NCBI GenBank assembly: GCA_028066245.1
Contig: JALCBR010000003.1
Coordinates: forward strand, 86,322-150,321
Source: Pirellulales bacterium
Lineage (GTDB): Bacteria > Planctomycetota > Planctomycetia > Pirellulales > S012-138
Reading direction: 5' to 3'
DNA: 64,000 nucleotides
Shown: piece after piece, positions 19,123 to 29,175 of the stretch
How positions within the stretch are numbered: the stretch's first letter is position 1
Layout: every line of letters starts with the position of its first letter
Notes under the pieces: model-generated
Databases searched by the model: none
The model's input: only the letters and a program-made list of their open reading frames with translations
What the model was told of the DNA's origin: nothing
Position numbers and translations under genes: made by a program

Positions 19123-20610
19123 CTAACGCACAACCAGCGGAAATCCGCCCCACACAACCAGTGGCTCTTGCCCTTGGAAATCCGGCAAGGTCTGTTGGGG
19201 ATTCTTGAGGACCGCGCCGGCAACCAGCAAAGATTCGCCTAACAAGCCGACCGCTCGCTGCCGGGCAGCTACCACAACCTGTCGATCGCCTTCTGCGGAC
19301 GGGGAAGAAGCGGAACTAGCCAACTTCAGCACGGTCAGAAAGTACGGTCCACTTTGACGGTGCTCAATGATTTGGCCGACAAGGACAACACCGTCCCCAT
19401 TCTCAAAATGCATCGAGGAAGAACTCGCTTCCGCACGCTGCAAACGTTCGCCCGCCAATTCGTTGAGCAGGCTTTGCTGCTCGGCCGTTTGAGCCGTTTG
19501 CAAGAGCAGCGTGCGCAACGCTTCTGCACTTCCACGCGCTGTCACGTCGCTGCTATCTACCCAAGTGACTGTCTGCGCCAACTCACACAGCGCTTGATAG
19601 CCTTGGGGATTGACCTTGGAATAGGGTTTACCAGCGCAGGTGGGACACGCTGCTTGAACGCGCTCACCGCTGTTGTTTGCGCCGAAGATGCGCTGCGTGA
19701 CAAAACCTGTGGAATCGCAATCCGGGCACCCCAAGGCACGGCTTGCTGTTGCGAGCGTCCTTTGCAGGTCCGCGGCGCGGAACACCGGCGGCGTAAACTG
19801 CTTCACAAACGGCTCGGCTCGACCGGATCGCCCATTAGTTCGTTCACCGTCTCGACCTGATACCAACGCAACTTCAGCATCCTCGTTCCGCTGACCAACG
19901 GATGGATTGGAAGAGTTTTCGGCATTTCTTAGCTGGCTTTCGTCCTTGGCCGGAGGCTGCGGCGCCTTGATGCCTGGCAACTTGAGATTCAAGAAATTGA
20001 ATTGCGCCCCGCCGAAATAGTTCAACAGATAGTAGCCGATCGCCAATCCCAGCGCGCCGCCACCGATGACACCAAGCAACTGACCAAACGGATTCTTTTT
20101 CCGTCGTGCACGGTTGACGACAGCGGACCGACCCGATGACTCTCCATGGGGGTCCGTCTCAATTGCCAATACAGGGCCACGTTTCGCCGAACTCTCCGTC
20201 TCGTCATCGGTAATGCGGAACTCTCCCACCGATTGTTCCATCGCTCCGCTTTCCGGTTCTTCGAATTCTTCGGGAAGAGGTTGAGTCAGGCCGGGCTCGT
20301 CACGTGGGTCGCGATGTGAGAAACCCGCTTCACGATACGATGTCGTGTCAACTTGCGACGCCGGAAACTGACTGACAGATTGTGCCACGGGAGCCTGTTC
20401 GCTTGCCTCTGTCTCCGCGTCGGGACTGACATCCACGCTGGCGGGAGCAAACGGAGGCTGTTGATCAGCGGAGCCATCAGGGCTTGGAGTGGGCGTGGCC
20501 ACCGAAAAGCTGAACTCGCCATCGCAGTGAGGACACACCAGCGCACCCTCCACCCGGGATGGCAGCGAGACATCCTGATGGCAGTTTGGGCAGGCAATGA
20601 TCGTTGGCAT
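19123..20610 (-). CDS. Zinc-ribbon membrane protein of unknown function
   Basis: 495 residues with start ATG at 20610. The first 30 residues form a zinc ribbon with Cys7, Cys10, Cys26 and Cys29 (CPNC and CPHC). A long Pro/Ser/Glu-rich disordered segment follows, then a single membrane helix near residues 180-200 (GVIGGGALGLAIGYYLLNYFG). The C-terminal half contains a second cysteine pair set, CPDCDSTGF and CPTCAGKPY, like the Cys-rich repeats of DnaJ. The ribbon is probably cytoplasmic and the second cysteine set on the far side, though topology is not proven. I do not know its function; the layout is common in planctomycete proteins of unknown role. Confidence 0.6.
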   Translation of the reverse strand: MPTIIACPNCHQDVSLPSRVEGALVCPHCDGEFSFSVATPTPSPDGSADQQPPFAPASVDVSPDAETEASEQAPVAQSVSQFPASQVDTTSYREAGFSHRDPRDEPGLTQPLPEEFEEPESGAMEQSVGEFRITDDETESSAKRGPVLAIETDPHGESSGRSAVVNRARRKKNPFGQLLGVIGGGALGLAIGYYLLNYFGGAQFNFLNLKLPGIKAPQPPAKDESQLRNAENSSNPSVGQRNEDAEVALVSGRDGERTNGRSGRAEPFVKQFTPPVFRAADLQRTLATASRALGCPDCDSTGFVTQRIFGANNSGERVQAACPTCAGKPYSKVNPQGYQALCELAQTVTWVDSSDVTARGSAEALRTLLLQTAQTAEQQSLLNELAGERLQRAEASSSSMHFENGDGVVLVGQIIEHRQSGPYFLTVLKLASSASSPSAEGDRQVVVAARQRAVGLLGESLLVAGAVLKNPQQTLPDFQGQEPLVVWGGFPLVVR

Positions 20611-20835
20611 GCCGCACTTCCGCGTGACGATGGGAGTCAACACACTCAGTTTAGCATGATGCCGCGGAGCGGAGCCAGACAAGTCAAACAGGGCAATTCA
20701 CGCTTAGGGAGCAAGCAATGCTGGCATGGCCGCTCGTGACTTAAACCCGAAGAATTGACCCTTGTAACCAGTGGCTGAGAGCGTAGCGGGAAGCCTCGAA
20801 CCCAAACGATAGGATCTGCCCCAAAAATTGCCGTC

Positions 20836-21306
20836 TCAATCGCCGCTGCCGCCGTGGAACATGTCTTCCAGCACAAGGTAGCCCGACGACTTCATTCCCA
20901 TCCGGTGGTAAACCTCCTGCGCTCGCTTGTTGTCCTTCTCCACATACAGCCGAATTCCAATAACACCTTCGGCCTGCTGAGCGAGACGGGCGAGGTGCTC
21001 ATAGAGGGCACGGAAGACGCCCTGTTGCCGAAACTCGGCCCAGACATAGACGCTTTGAATCCACCAGAGATGGCCATTTCGCCAATCGCTCCATTCGTAG
21101 GTGGTCATGATCTGCCCGCACGGTTGGCCATCAACTTCGGCGATGTAATAGCGTCCCTTACTTGGGTCAGCGAACATCGCCGCCAAACCCGCGGAAAGCG
21201 TCTCACCATCCAAGTTCTTATCTTCCGTCTCTGCGGCAATCCGCTGATTGCCGTCAACCAACAGAGGGATATCGTCAGCGTTGGCAAGGCGAATGGTGAT
21301 GGTCAT
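20836..21306 (-). CDS. GNAT family N-acetyltransferase
   Basis: A 156-residue protein with the GNAT fold. It begins MTITIRLANADDIPLLVD, the usual first strand and helix, then has a central strand IAEVDGQPCGQIMTTYEWSD. The acetyl-CoA pyrophosphate loop is FRQQGVFRALYEHLARLA (Q/R-x-x-G-x pattern), followed by IRLYVEKDNKRAQEVYHRMGM, the C-terminal Asn/Tyr block that completes the cofactor site. The substrate cannot be read from sequence. The gene stands alone between the zinc-ribbon protein and larA-like gene. Start ATG at 21306. Confidence 0.85.
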   Translation of the reverse strand: MTITIRLANADDIPLLVDGNQRIAAETEDKNLDGETLSAGLAAMFADPSKGRYYIAEVDGQPCGQIMTTYEWSDWRNGHLWWIQSVYVWAEFRQQGVFRALYEHLARLAQQAEGVIGIRLYVEKDNKRAQEVYHRMGMKSSGYLVLEDMFHGGSGD

Positions 21307-21419
21307 GGCGATGTTCTGAAGTGGGGTCTGTTACTTGTCCTGAGTTGCAGGGAAATTGCCTTGCGCGATGTCAGGAGGGCTGCGCGGGAGATGGAGGATT
21401 CATGATGATCAACGAACTC

Positions 21420-22691
21420 TCACCCCACGGCCGCGAGCACATACGGCCCTCGTGGCATCACGGCGATCTTTGTGTCGGGGCCGTATTCATCCAGTGCCGC
21501 GGCCACCGCGACCTCTACACTGGGTGCGCTCTCCACAAACAGCGAATCGAGCGTTTCGGCCGGTAGGCCATCTGAAACGACTTTGACCTTGGCCTTGCGG
21601 CGAACCTTGGCCAGTTCTTCCAGCTGCCATTGATCCATCACAAAGTAATCCTCCCCCATGATCCGCTCCACAAACACGTCTAGGCTGGGGTTTTCTTGAA
21701 ATAATCGCTGAAACTCAGGGCTGCCAATGCCTTCGGTCAGACCTGCGGCCAGGATGATAGTTCCACCCTGTTTGACGATGGGGAGTGCCCCGGTGAGGCC
21801 TTTGATCGATTGGTAGAATGTGGTATCCAGCGGATAGCCGGCGCAACTGGTCACAACAACGTCGACCGGCTTCGCAACTTTGTCCGTGACCACACCGCGA
21901 ACGAACTCCACGCCAGCGTCAAACGCCTGGATCATGTCTCCGGCCACAACTTTTAGCAATTGTTTCTGGGCATCAATGACAACGTTGACGATGAAGTCAC
22001 AGCCGACATGCTGGCCGATCCAAGTATTCTCTTCGTGAACTGGGTTGCCGGTGAGGATTCCGCAATCGGCGTGAGGATGTTCCAGGAAATCCGGTCCGTG
22101 CCAGACTTTGATGGTCTCAAGCGCCGCGATGCCAGGGCAGATCAGCTTGCGTCCGCCGGAAAAACCGGCCATCAAGTGCGGTTCGATTAAGCCGGTGGTG
22201 ATCTTGAGGTCCGCCTGCGTGTAGCGGCGATCAATCCAAATCGGCACACCACGAGGGCTTTCGCCCAGGTACTCGTGCTCGTCCAGCACGGTGCCGTGGT
22301 GGTTTTCGATCTGGTAGTTGGCTGCGATTTCCTCGCCGACCAGTTCGATCATCTCCTCGCCCAGGTTGGGCCGATGCAAGCCGGTGGCGATCAGGATTGT
22401 GATCTCTCCACGAGGAATGCCGGTCTGTTCCAGTGTGGGGAGTATCGAATTCAGCAGCAATTGGTTGGGCACCGGTCGCGTGATATCGCAGATCACCACG
22501 CAAGCGTTTCTCTTGCCGGCAGCGAGTTCTGCCAATGATTGGCTGCCGATAGGCTGCGCAATCGCGGCTTCAACCGCTGCGACCGGGTCCGCCACCGTAG
22601 GCGCATCCTTGTACCGCAAGGTGCGGACAACATTCGCCTCGGGCAGTTCGACCTCAAGACCAGTCTTGCCGTAATCAAGCCGAATTTGCAT
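21420..22691 (-). CDS. larA: Nickel-pincer-dependent racemase/epimerase, LarA family
   Basis: 423 residues from the ATG at 22691. LarA-family enzymes racemise lactate or other 2-hydroxyacids with a nickel-pincer nucleotide bound covalently to Lys. The catalytic residues match the family by position: Asp69 in CDITRP, His106 in ATGLHRPN, His172 in [11 protein letters not shown], and the pincer-binding Lys182 in GGRKLICPG. The substrate may not be lactate, since many LarA relatives act on other hydroxyacids. The cofactor biosynthesis genes larB, larC and larE are not in this window. An open frame extends 19 codons upstream but the family begins at MQIRLDYG. Confidence 0.85.
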   Translation of the reverse strand: MQIRLDYGKTGLEVELPEANVVRTLRYKDAPTVADPVAAVEAAIAQPIGSQSLAELAAGKRNACVVICDITRPVPNQLLLNSILPTLEQTGIPRGEITILIATGLHRPNLGEEMIELVGEEIAANYQIENHHGTVLDEHEYLGESPRGVPIWIDRRYTQADLKITTGLIEPHLMAGFSGGRKLICPGIAALETIKVWHGPDFLEHPHADCGILTGNPVHEENTWIGQHVGCDFIVNVVIDAQKQLLKVVAGDMIQAFDAGVEFVRGVVTDKVAKPVDVVVTSCAGYPLDTTFYQSIKGLTGALPIVKQGGTIILAAGLTEGIGSPEFQRLFQENPSLDVFVERIMGEDYFVMDQWQLEELAKVRRKAKVKVVSDGLPAETLDSLFVESAPSVEVAVAAALDEYGPDTKIAVMPRGPYVLAAVG

Positions 22692-22775
22692 GGCGCGGTT
22701 CTTAGATGGTCGATCCAACCGCTGCCATCGTCCGGCAGTAAGTAACATCGATTGGTTCGATCCCTTTGATGAATC

Positions 22776-23738
22776 TCAGTTAGCCTTGTCGGCGATCGCA
22801 TTCGCGGCTTTCGTGATTGGCCATTTCCCGCTGAAGACCTCGACCGCCGGTCCTGTCATGAAGACGTGATCGTTCTCAGCCCATTCCAGTTCCAGGTCTC
22901 CGCCGACAAGGTGAGCCAGGATCTTGCGATTTGTCTTTCCGGCTAATACGCCGGCCACGCAAACCGCACTTGCCCCAGTTCCGCAGGCGAGCGTTTCCCC
23001 GCTGCCGCGTTCCCACACCCGCATGCGAATCTCGTCCGGCGAAATCACCTGCACGAACTCTGCATTCACACGTTCGGGAAAATGTGAATCCCGTTCGATC
23101 TGCGGACCAATTCCTAACACCAACTCGTCCGTTGGCTCGTCGACGTAAATGATGCAGTGCGGGTTGCCCATGGAAACGCAGGTGACGGCAAAATTGTGAC
23201 CGGCCACGGAGAGCGGCGCATTGACAATCTTCTCGCCGGAGAACGTACTGGGGATCTGTTCGCCGCGCAAGGTCGGTTTGCCCATATCGACACGAACGCG
23301 ATCCACGATCGGCTGTGATTCACTAGTGGTAAAAAGTTGCAACTCCAACACGCCGGCACCGGTTTCAATGTGCAGCGTCTCTTGTCGGCAGATTCCGTGA
23401 TCGAACAGATACTTGGCCACGCAGCGAATCCCGTTGCCGCACATTTGGGCTTCCGAACCATCGGCGTTGAACATCCGCATCCGAGCGTCAGCAGTTTCCG
23501 ACGGACCGATCAAGATCAAGCCATCGCCGCCAATTCCGAAATGCCGGTCGGAAACTTCGCATGCCAGCCGCGTCACATCAATCTCGCCGGGCGTTTCCAC
23601 AGCCGACCAGACATCCGCCTGCTCAAAGCAATTGACGTAGACGTAATCATTCCCAGCTCCCTGCATCTTGGTGAAGGGAAGCAGGCGAGTCGCCGGGGAG
23701 GAAGTGCGTTGAGATTCGGGCTGCGCGGTCGTGGCCAT
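22776..23738 (-). CDS. dapF: Diaminopimelate epimerase
   Basis: 320 residues. DapF interconverts LL- and meso-diaminopimelate for lysine and, where present, peptidoglycan. Both catalytic cysteines are in place: Cys100 in MCGNGIRC and Cys252 in ACGTGASA. The N-terminal [15 protein letters not shown] and the middle [12 protein letters not shown] block are also diagnostic. A 20-residue extension precedes the usual start. The gene lies 84 bases upstream of the larA-like gene on the same strand. Its presence fits either lysine synthesis or a peptidoglycan-type wall; it does not decide between them. Confidence 0.95.
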   Translation of the reverse strand: MATTAQPESQRTSSPATRLLPFTKMQGAGNDYVYVNCFEQADVWSAVETPGEIDVTRLACEVSDRHFGIGGDGLILIGPSETADARMRMFNADGSEAQMCGNGIRCVAKYLFDHGICRQETLHIETGAGVLELQLFTTSESQPIVDRVRVDMGKPTLRGEQIPSTFSGEKIVNAPLSVAGHNFAVTCVSMGNPHCIIYVDEPTDELVLGIGPQIERDSHFPERVNAEFVQVISPDEIRMRVWERGSGETLACGTGASAVCVAGVLAGKTNRKILAHLVGGDLELEWAENDHVFMTGPAVEVFSGKWPITKAANAIADKAN

Positions 23739-23833
23739 AGACTTGAAAACGGCGTGGTCGAGTGATCAACAGCACTACCATGATCGTCCAATTAGCTCGT
23801 GCTGGCAACTCGCGCAGACCGAGAGTTACTGAC

Positions 23834-25468
23834 TTAATCAGTGCCGCCCCTCTGCTTTTTATGCGCGTCGCCGCCTCGATACGCCAAAATCTTCATTTGG
23901 ATCTTGTTGATGACGTTCGCGCACTGCATCAAGAAGATGGAGAAAGTTCGATCGCTACGGAGGTCTTCGTGCGATAGCTTATGGAGCGCTTCAATCTTGA
24001 TTGCCGTGATCTTGGCCAAGATCTCTTCAAGCTTGTCAGGGTCGCGGCAATTCCACTGCTCACTCTCCAACTTGATCGTCTGCTCCAAGTATTCGTCCAG
24101 CACTTCCTTTTCTTCAATGACCTGCGCCTCATCCCGGCGCCGCACCATCCGAGTGCGGAAGCCATAAAGCAAAAACATGCCGGCTGCAAATGCCACAAGC
24201 AGGTCCTTGCCGCCGGCCAGCAACTCCGTCCAAGTGGCTAGTTCCGAGGGATCAAACGGTTGAAAGTAAGCTTGGGCGGCGGGATGGAAACTGGAATTGA
24301 GGTACTGCGAAAGGACCTCAGTTTGCGAGATCAATTGAATCGGAGGTCGGGCGGTTTCGTCGCGCATTTCGTTTAACTGGCTGGCGAAGCCGACGGGATC
24401 GCCATAGATGGAATCCAGGATTGCCGTGACCAGCGCTTCGGACGCGTCTGACCTGACGGCCACAAAATCAGCTGAGCCAATTGTGGTGATTTCGTGTCGC
24501 GGAATACGTTCCCCATGCTTGTCATAGCCATAGGCCCCCGGCGGAATGGTCACAATTTCAAACGCTGACTGCTGCGCGAGCGCAGCGGCATCGATCGATA
24601 CCAGTTCAATCTCATTATTCCGTAACAACTCTAACGTTGCTTCATCCAACCAGGCGGTTTCACGGACACGGACAACACCTGCTGAACTTTGCTTTGCGAC
24701 TGGGTTCCCATCTCCATCAGAGTCCTCGGGCGATAGTTTTGCTGGGGTCAACTGTTGCGGACCTCCTGCTTTCAACCCGGAACGATAATGTCTGGCGATG
24801 ACATCTGCGACGCGTCTCGCTCCGGAACCAAGCAGCCCTGCGTCGACACGATGCTCGTGCGCCATCGTTTCCCGCAGAATACTTGAAACGGTGAATTGAT
24901 AGTCGGGATCGTTTGGGTTGAGTTGCTGGAATTCGTTCTCCGTTTTGTTGAGCACACTTTTGTCGACGGCCACGCAGACTACGGCGCGAAACAGCGGAGC
25001 CACTGCAACAATATCTTGTGTGCCTTGTTGATTTTTTCGGGAAAGATCGCGTTCCTGCAAGATCGCCAAATTGGGCGAAACAGGCCGCTTTCCACGGTCG
25101 TCCTCTATCGTCGCGATCACACCACGCTCGCGCAGTAAAGCCGCATTTTCTGGACTTCCCGCCAGGTTGCTTCTGTGTATGACCGTTGAGTTCGGGAATC
25201 GGTTTTCCAAGACTGCTTCCAGCGCTATCCCGGCTCGCTCATATGCTTGACCTGGGGGCCCGGCCGCAATCGCGATGTCCCCGGGAACCGAATCATGACT
25301 AAGCCACCACCCCGCCAACGAAACCCCAACCAGCACAATCAGCAGCGTGATGACTGGCCAGTCCGCGATGGTGGCAAACAACGTCGAGATTCGACGAGGT
25401 GACGTCGTCGGGTCCTTGCCAGGAGGACTCTGGAGGTTGGACGGAGTCGAGCTCGGTTTGTCTGCCAT
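23834..25468 (-). CDS. TAXI-type TRAP solute-binding protein with membrane anchors and coiled coil
   Basis: 544 residues from the ATG at 25468. After a Ser/Pro-rich start comes a membrane segment (WPVITLLIVLVGVSLAGWWLS), then a periplasmic-binding domain with IAIAAGPPGQAYERAGIALEAVL and STVIHRSNLAGSPENAALL, the opening blocks of TAXI-family binding proteins. Near the C-terminus there is a second membrane helix (LLVAFAAGMFLLYGFRTRM) followed by a cytoplasmic coiled coil of about 90 residues rich in Glu, Lys and Leu. Ordinary TAXI proteins are secreted and work with TRAP permeases, which are absent here. The two anchors and coiled coil suggest a sensor-like or complex-forming role; that is inference. 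Confidence 0.75.
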   Translation of the reverse strand: MADKPSSTPSNLQSPPGKDPTTSPRRISTLFATIADWPVITLLIVLVGVSLAGWWLSHDSVPGDIAIAAGPPGQAYERAGIALEAVLENRFPNSTVIHRSNLAGSPENAALLRERGVIATIEDDRGKRPVSPNLAILQERDLSRKNQQGTQDIVAVAPLFRAVVCVAVDKSVLNKTENEFQQLNPNDPDYQFTVSSILRETMAHEHRVDAGLLGSGARRVADVIARHYRSGLKAGGPQQLTPAKLSPEDSDGDGNPVAKQSSAGVVRVRETAWLDEATLELLRNNEIELVSIDAAALAQQSAFEIVTIPPGAYGYDKHGERIPRHEITTIGSADFVAVRSDASEALVTAILDSIYGDPVGFASQLNEMRDETARPPIQLISQTEVLSQYLNSSFHPAAQAYFQPFDPSELATWTELLAGGKDLLVAFAAGMFLLYGFRTRMVRRRDEAQVIEEKEVLDEYLEQTIKLESEQWNCRDPDKLEEILAKITAIKIEALHKLSHEDLRSDRTFSIFLMQCANVINKIQMKILAYRGGDAHKKQRGGTD

Positions 25469-25790
25469 GAATCTAAGCAAACCTCCCCAAGGTGGGCAAC
25501 TTGAGTCGTGCTGTTGCGAGCCGTCATTCTAGGCCTTGATCAGCTCTGACGGTTAGTGATTCAGCAAGAATTCCCAAAGCAATACGATGCGCACATCTGT
25601 CAAAGTTTACGGTGGTGGCATGTCCCGATGTTGTGAACAGCAACGAAGCGATTCTTACGGTCTTGAACTGTTGAGCACAAAGCCGCCATGTCTCTCGAAC
25701 CGATCAGAGATTACACATGGCACTTATGACATGGCTGTCGTTCAAGTGCGGCGCGCATGGTGGACTGGTCCCAGGGAGGGTACAACACTC
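25469..25790. other. Divergent intergenic region
   Basis: About 320 bases between divergently transcribed genes; promoters for both should be here. The plus-strand reading frame of the lipoprotein gene is open back to 25587 but that part does not look like coding sequence. A Shine-Dalgarno-like GGGAGGG at 25774-25780 precedes the ATG at 25791. Confidence 0.5.
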
Positions 25791-27059
25791 ATGACGGAGA
25801 ATGCATGGCGGCTTGTTTTGTTGCTGCTGGTGTCTGCATGGTGTTGCGGATGTGCCCAAGGTCCACGCGATCTCTCGCGAATGCGTGCCCCGTATAATCA
25901 GGCAATCCAGAGCACCAGTGCAGAACAGATGCTGCAGAACTTGGTGCGGCTGAAGTATCGCGAATCGCCAGAGTTTCTGGCCGTGACAGCGATCGCCTCT
26001 CAATCGACCTACAATGGCGGGGGCTCGGTTGGCGTTAGTCTACCGGAAGCTGCGCTCTCCATGCTCACGCTAGGTGCTTCGGCCAGTTATTCCGAACGCC
26101 CAACGTTTACGTTTCAAAGTCGTGACGATCCTGAGTTTCAGCGAGGTTTGCTTGAGCCGATCCCCCTTTCGACGATTGCCCTGGTGACTCAAACCGGCTG
26201 GGCCACGGATCGTGTGCAGCGACTGACGATCAAGAACATCAATGGTGTTGACAACGCTACCAGCGCCGGTGGCCCAACGCCTGCTGACAAGCCGGAGTTC
26301 GAGAAGTTTCAGCGCGCGGCGTATTTGATGCGCGAACTACAGCAAAAGCGGTGGGTAGAGCTTGCTACCGTGAAGAGCGAGGAGTTGCTGATCAAGAAAC
26401 AAGACACAAACTTCTTGGGTATCCCTTGGGAGCAAGTGTCAACGGAAGAAATCGCATTGCTTAAAGACCGTGGCTATTCTGTTCGGCCTGTTGCGGAGCA
26501 CCCTGAACTTGCAGAGTTCTATCGCACGACTGGTGACTTGTCGCTTCGATTTCACCCGCTTGCCTGGACAACGCCAGAAGCAGTCGAACTAGCTCGCTTA
26601 TTGGAGGTTAAACCATTCCAGGATGCCTACGTGGTCAAGAATTCGACGAGCGAAGAAGGGCAGCTCGGGCGAATTATTTTGAGACGAGATGGCGATTATC
26701 GGACGGAAATGCAATTGCTTGTGACCCCCCGATCCGTCCTGGAAATGATGTACTATCTGGCTCAGGCTGTACCTGCCCCGCCGGAACATCTCAACGCCAA
26801 CTGGATGACAACTACGCGCGATGTTACCGGTGCCGTCTTTGATTGGAATCAGCTCACTGCTGGCTTGTTCCAGGTCCACGTTTGCGCGGATTGCCCTCCT
26901 CCAGATGTAGCGTCTGTGGCCGTTCCTTACAAAGGCTATTGGTACTACATCGCCAACAATGACCTCACATCCAAGGCAACGTTTAGCTTGCTGCAAGAAA
27001 TCTACAACATCGAAGTTCGAGGTGGGGATAAAGGAATACCATTCATTATCGGCTCTTGA
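25791..27059 (+). CDS. Putative lipoprotein of unknown function
   Basis: 422 residues. The start is the ATG at 25791, which has GGGAGGG ten bases upstream and gives a proper signal sequence: MTENAWRLVLLLLVSAWCCGC, with a Cys in a near-lipobox position. After it come AEQMLQNLVRLKYRESPEFL and a Ser/Gly-rich stretch with many short beta-strand patterns (ASQSTYNGGGSVGVSLP). The C-terminal third has KGYWYYIANNDLTSKATFSLLQEIYN. This arrangement of a lipoprotein with the SAEQMLQNLVRLKY motif recurs in uncharacterised proteins of Gram-negative bacteria, to my recollection. Function not known. Confidence 0.7.
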   Translation: MTENAWRLVLLLLVSAWCCGCAQGPRDLSRMRAPYNQAIQSTSAEQMLQNLVRLKYRESPEFLAVTAIASQSTYNGGGSVGVSLPEAALSMLTLGASASYSERPTFTFQSRDDPEFQRGLLEPIPLSTIALVTQTGWATDRVQRLTIKNINGVDNATSAGGPTPADKPEFEKFQRAAYLMRELQQKRWVELATVKSEELLIKKQDTNFLGIPWEQVSTEEIALLKDRGYSVRPVAEHPELAEFYRTTGDLSLRFHPLAWTTPEAVELARLLEVKPFQDAYVVKNSTSEEGQLGRIILRRDGDYRTEMQLLVTPRSVLEMMYYLAQAVPAPPEHLNANWMTTTRDVTGAVFDWNQLTAGLFQVHVCADCPPPDVASVAVPYKGYWYYIANNDLTSKATFSLLQEIYNIEVRGGDKGIPFIIGS

Positions 27060-27204
27060 TTCATCACGGCATATACTGTCAGCGAGTTCGCATTCATGGG
27101 ATTGGCGGCAATTCCTCAAGGAGCAGAAATGGCAGCGATCGTGATCACCTATAGCTTGGTGGTTCTGCATTAGCCGTGGCCTGGGTCATGCAGTTCGTCG
27201 ATTG

Positions 27205-27357
27205 ATGTTGTTGTCCGACGACGACCTTCCCGGCCAGTACGACAAACTGATGTGGGTTGTTGCTTTTGTCTTGTTGTTCTTTGTCACTCCGATTGCTTTT
27301 ATCCTGTGGAAAATGGCCATGCGAAAGGCGCGATTGAGAGAGCGCCAGCGGCTATGA
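27205..27357 (+). CDS. Possible small single-span membrane protein
   Basis: A 50-codon frame with an acidic N-terminus (SDDDLPGQ), one clear membrane segment (MWVVAFVLLFFVTPIAFILW) and a basic tail (KMAMRKARLRERQRL), so the tail should face the cytoplasm. The composition is that of a real protein, but the start lacks a good ribosome site. Just upstream, AAGGAG precedes an ATG at about 27129, whose frame hits a stop after 14 residues; a one-base shift there would instead end in a TGA overlapping the ATG at 27205. This may be a real small pair with an indel, or coincidence. Confidence 0.4.
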   Translation: MLLSDDDLPGQYDKLMWVVAFVLLFFVTPIAFILWKMAMRKARLRERQRL

Positions 27358-27455
27358 GGATATGATGAGTTCCAACGATCGAGGTTGAACATGGCGTGCG
27401 AACTCATTCGCATGCTCTCCAACGTGCGTGTGTGTTACACCTCCTCTGACACGTT

Positions 27456-27471
27456 GCGAATCATGATTCGC
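27456..27471. repeat. 16-bp perfect palindrome
   Basis: GCGAATCATGATTCGC, with no loop, located between convergent gene ends (27357 and 27478). It resembles a dimeric protein-binding site more than a terminator. Confidence 0.6.
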
Positions 27472-27477
27472 CCGTAG

Positions 27478-28704
27478 TCAATTGCGATCCGGCCGCCGCC
27501 CGAACCGAGCATGATATTTCGCGAACGCCAATTGGCGCTCGCGTTCACCAGCAAAACTCAATGTCACAGGCGTATAGAGAGTGGCGTCGCTTCGCTCGCG
27601 ATTCACGAATCCAAAATCCTTGGGGTCTTCTCCTTTCAGGTGCAGCACGCAGGCCAGAGCAATGTCGCGAAGCTGCGCTTCCCAATTCGTGTTGGCATAG
27701 GTCAGACAAACATCCTGTTCATCAAATAATTTGACCAACAAACCGGAATGCGATGCATCTCCCAACTTGGCCACAGCCAGCACGGCATGCATGCGATCAT
27801 TCGCGTCTGCGCCTGGGTCGGCAGCTAGCGATTGGGCCAACGGAAGTCCGGCCGGCAAGCCATATCGTAAGGCCATATAGACACAATCTGCCGGACGAAC
27901 GAGATCCCCATTTGCGGTAATCCACTCATTCAAGATGCTTTGGCAAGCTTCCGCCCCAGGACCTGTGGTTGCCATCTCCGTAAAGACGCGCGAGGTTGAC
28001 AGGAAATTTAGCATGTCCAGGGTTGGCGTTTCGCAGCGGACATTGGGGCGAGAGCTAGCGAAGAACAGGGCGGCCATCGCCGCTGGTGACTCCATAATGT
28101 GAGAAACGTTGACGATCTGTGTGTCAATCGCCACGGCAAGTTCCTCAGGATCACGCGACAACGCCATCATCACACCGCGTGACTGTTCCAGCATGTTGGC
28201 AAACAGCGTTCGGGTTGCTGGAGTGTTGCCTAACAACTGTGTGTAAGCGTCAAACCCCGGCAAACCATAGCCATCAGTCCCGTCTGGATCTGCCTGGAAT
28301 CGTTTGACGCGATCTTCAAAATCTCGGCCAATGACGTCGGCAAGAATCGCCTGGCAGCGACTGCGAACTTCTGCGTCGGAGGATTCCAACCCAGCCTGCA
28401 ACGCCGCGACTGCGGTCATTCCCATCGCGGCGAGTTTACGCGTCGCCTGATCACGTTCTTGAAATCGCTGAGAGCTCAACTGCTCGACAAGCTGAATAGC
28501 TTGTTGTGCGGACGCCTTTGTTCCCTGTCCTGAACGTGAGGTGTCCTGTTGAATGGCGAGCAGGATGCGGTTGCCAGACGCTGGGATTGCGGCATTAGCT
28601 CGATGGTTTTTCTCGCCGGACGCTGTGCAGAATGCCATGGCCATGCACACGGACGCGGTCGCTGTTGACCACGTTTTTCGACATTTTTGGAATAGGCGAT
28701 TCAT
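27478..28704 (-). CDS. Secreted protein with HEAT-like repeat region, unknown function
   Basis: 408 residues from the ATG at 28704, which gives MNRLFQKCRKTWSTATASVC, a basic start and weakly hydrophobic stretch that may be a signal peptide. Residues 65-120 contain AIQLVEQLSSQRFQERDQATRKL and AAMGMTAVAALQAGLESSDAEVRSRCQAIL (quoted in parts), the pattern of a HEAT-like unit often seen after signal peptides in planctomycete proteins. A further helical region follows up to about residue 350 with TLDMLNFLSTSRVF and MHAVLAVAKLGDASHSGLLVKL, which looks like another helical repeat. No catalytic motif is visible. Function unknown. Confidence 0.6.
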   Translation of the reverse strand: MNRLFQKCRKTWSTATASVCMAMAFCTASGEKNHRANAAIPASGNRILLAIQQDTSRSGQGTKASAQQAIQLVEQLSSQRFQERDQATRKLAAMGMTAVAALQAGLESSDAEVRSRCQAILADVIGRDFEDRVKRFQADPDGTDGYGLPGFDAYTQLLGNTPATRTLFANMLEQSRGVMMALSRDPEELAVAIDTQIVNVSHIMESPAAMAALFFASSRPNVRCETPTLDMLNFLSTSRVFTEMATTGPGAEACQSILNEWITANGDLVRPADCVYMALRYGLPAGLPLAQSLAADPGADANDRMHAVLAVAKLGDASHSGLLVKLFDEQDVCLTYANTNWEAQLRDIALACVLHLKGEDPKDFGFVNRERSDATLYTPVTLSFAGERERQLAFAKYHARFGRRPDRN

Positions 28705-29175
28705 CGGGGACGCGCTGGCGAGCGACCTCAAAAGTGTGAACACCATTCAGGGTAGAAACAAAACTGATTGCTCGCTGTTCGATCACGGGCAACTCCATCC
28801 TAGGTCGTCACGCCGCGCAGAGGCAATCGTGAATTACTCACCGCTGGCCAGCCAAGCACGAATCCGCATGATTTGGATGTTGTGAAACGGTCGTTTGCAT
28901 GGCTAGAATCAGGGCGGTAAGGAAGGGCTTCCGTGACTCGTTCGTCCCTGAGACTCTGCTTTTCGGCAATGATTCAGCAACGCGTGACGGTCGCCAACCC
29001 CTCCCGCTCAAGCAGGCAATTTCCCGCCGCACCTGCCAACAATAACACACGGATTTCCGGATTACGCCAGGCGTTTGCCGCGTGGTTCGTGTCGCTTGCC
29101 GTGACTCTTCCCAGAGAGAGCCCTCTGCTTAAGGGCTCCGCTGACCAACCTCTGACTTAGGAACGAAATCCCACG
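28705..29175. other. Intergenic region upstream of gdhA
   Basis: About 470 bases between divergent genes; no credible gene seen. A 7-bp hairpin (GAGCCCT at 29118-29124, AGGGCTC at 29132-29138, 7-base loop) lies 37 bases before the gdhA start and could sit in its leader RNA. Promoters are expected but no clear consensus pair was found. Confidence 0.5.
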
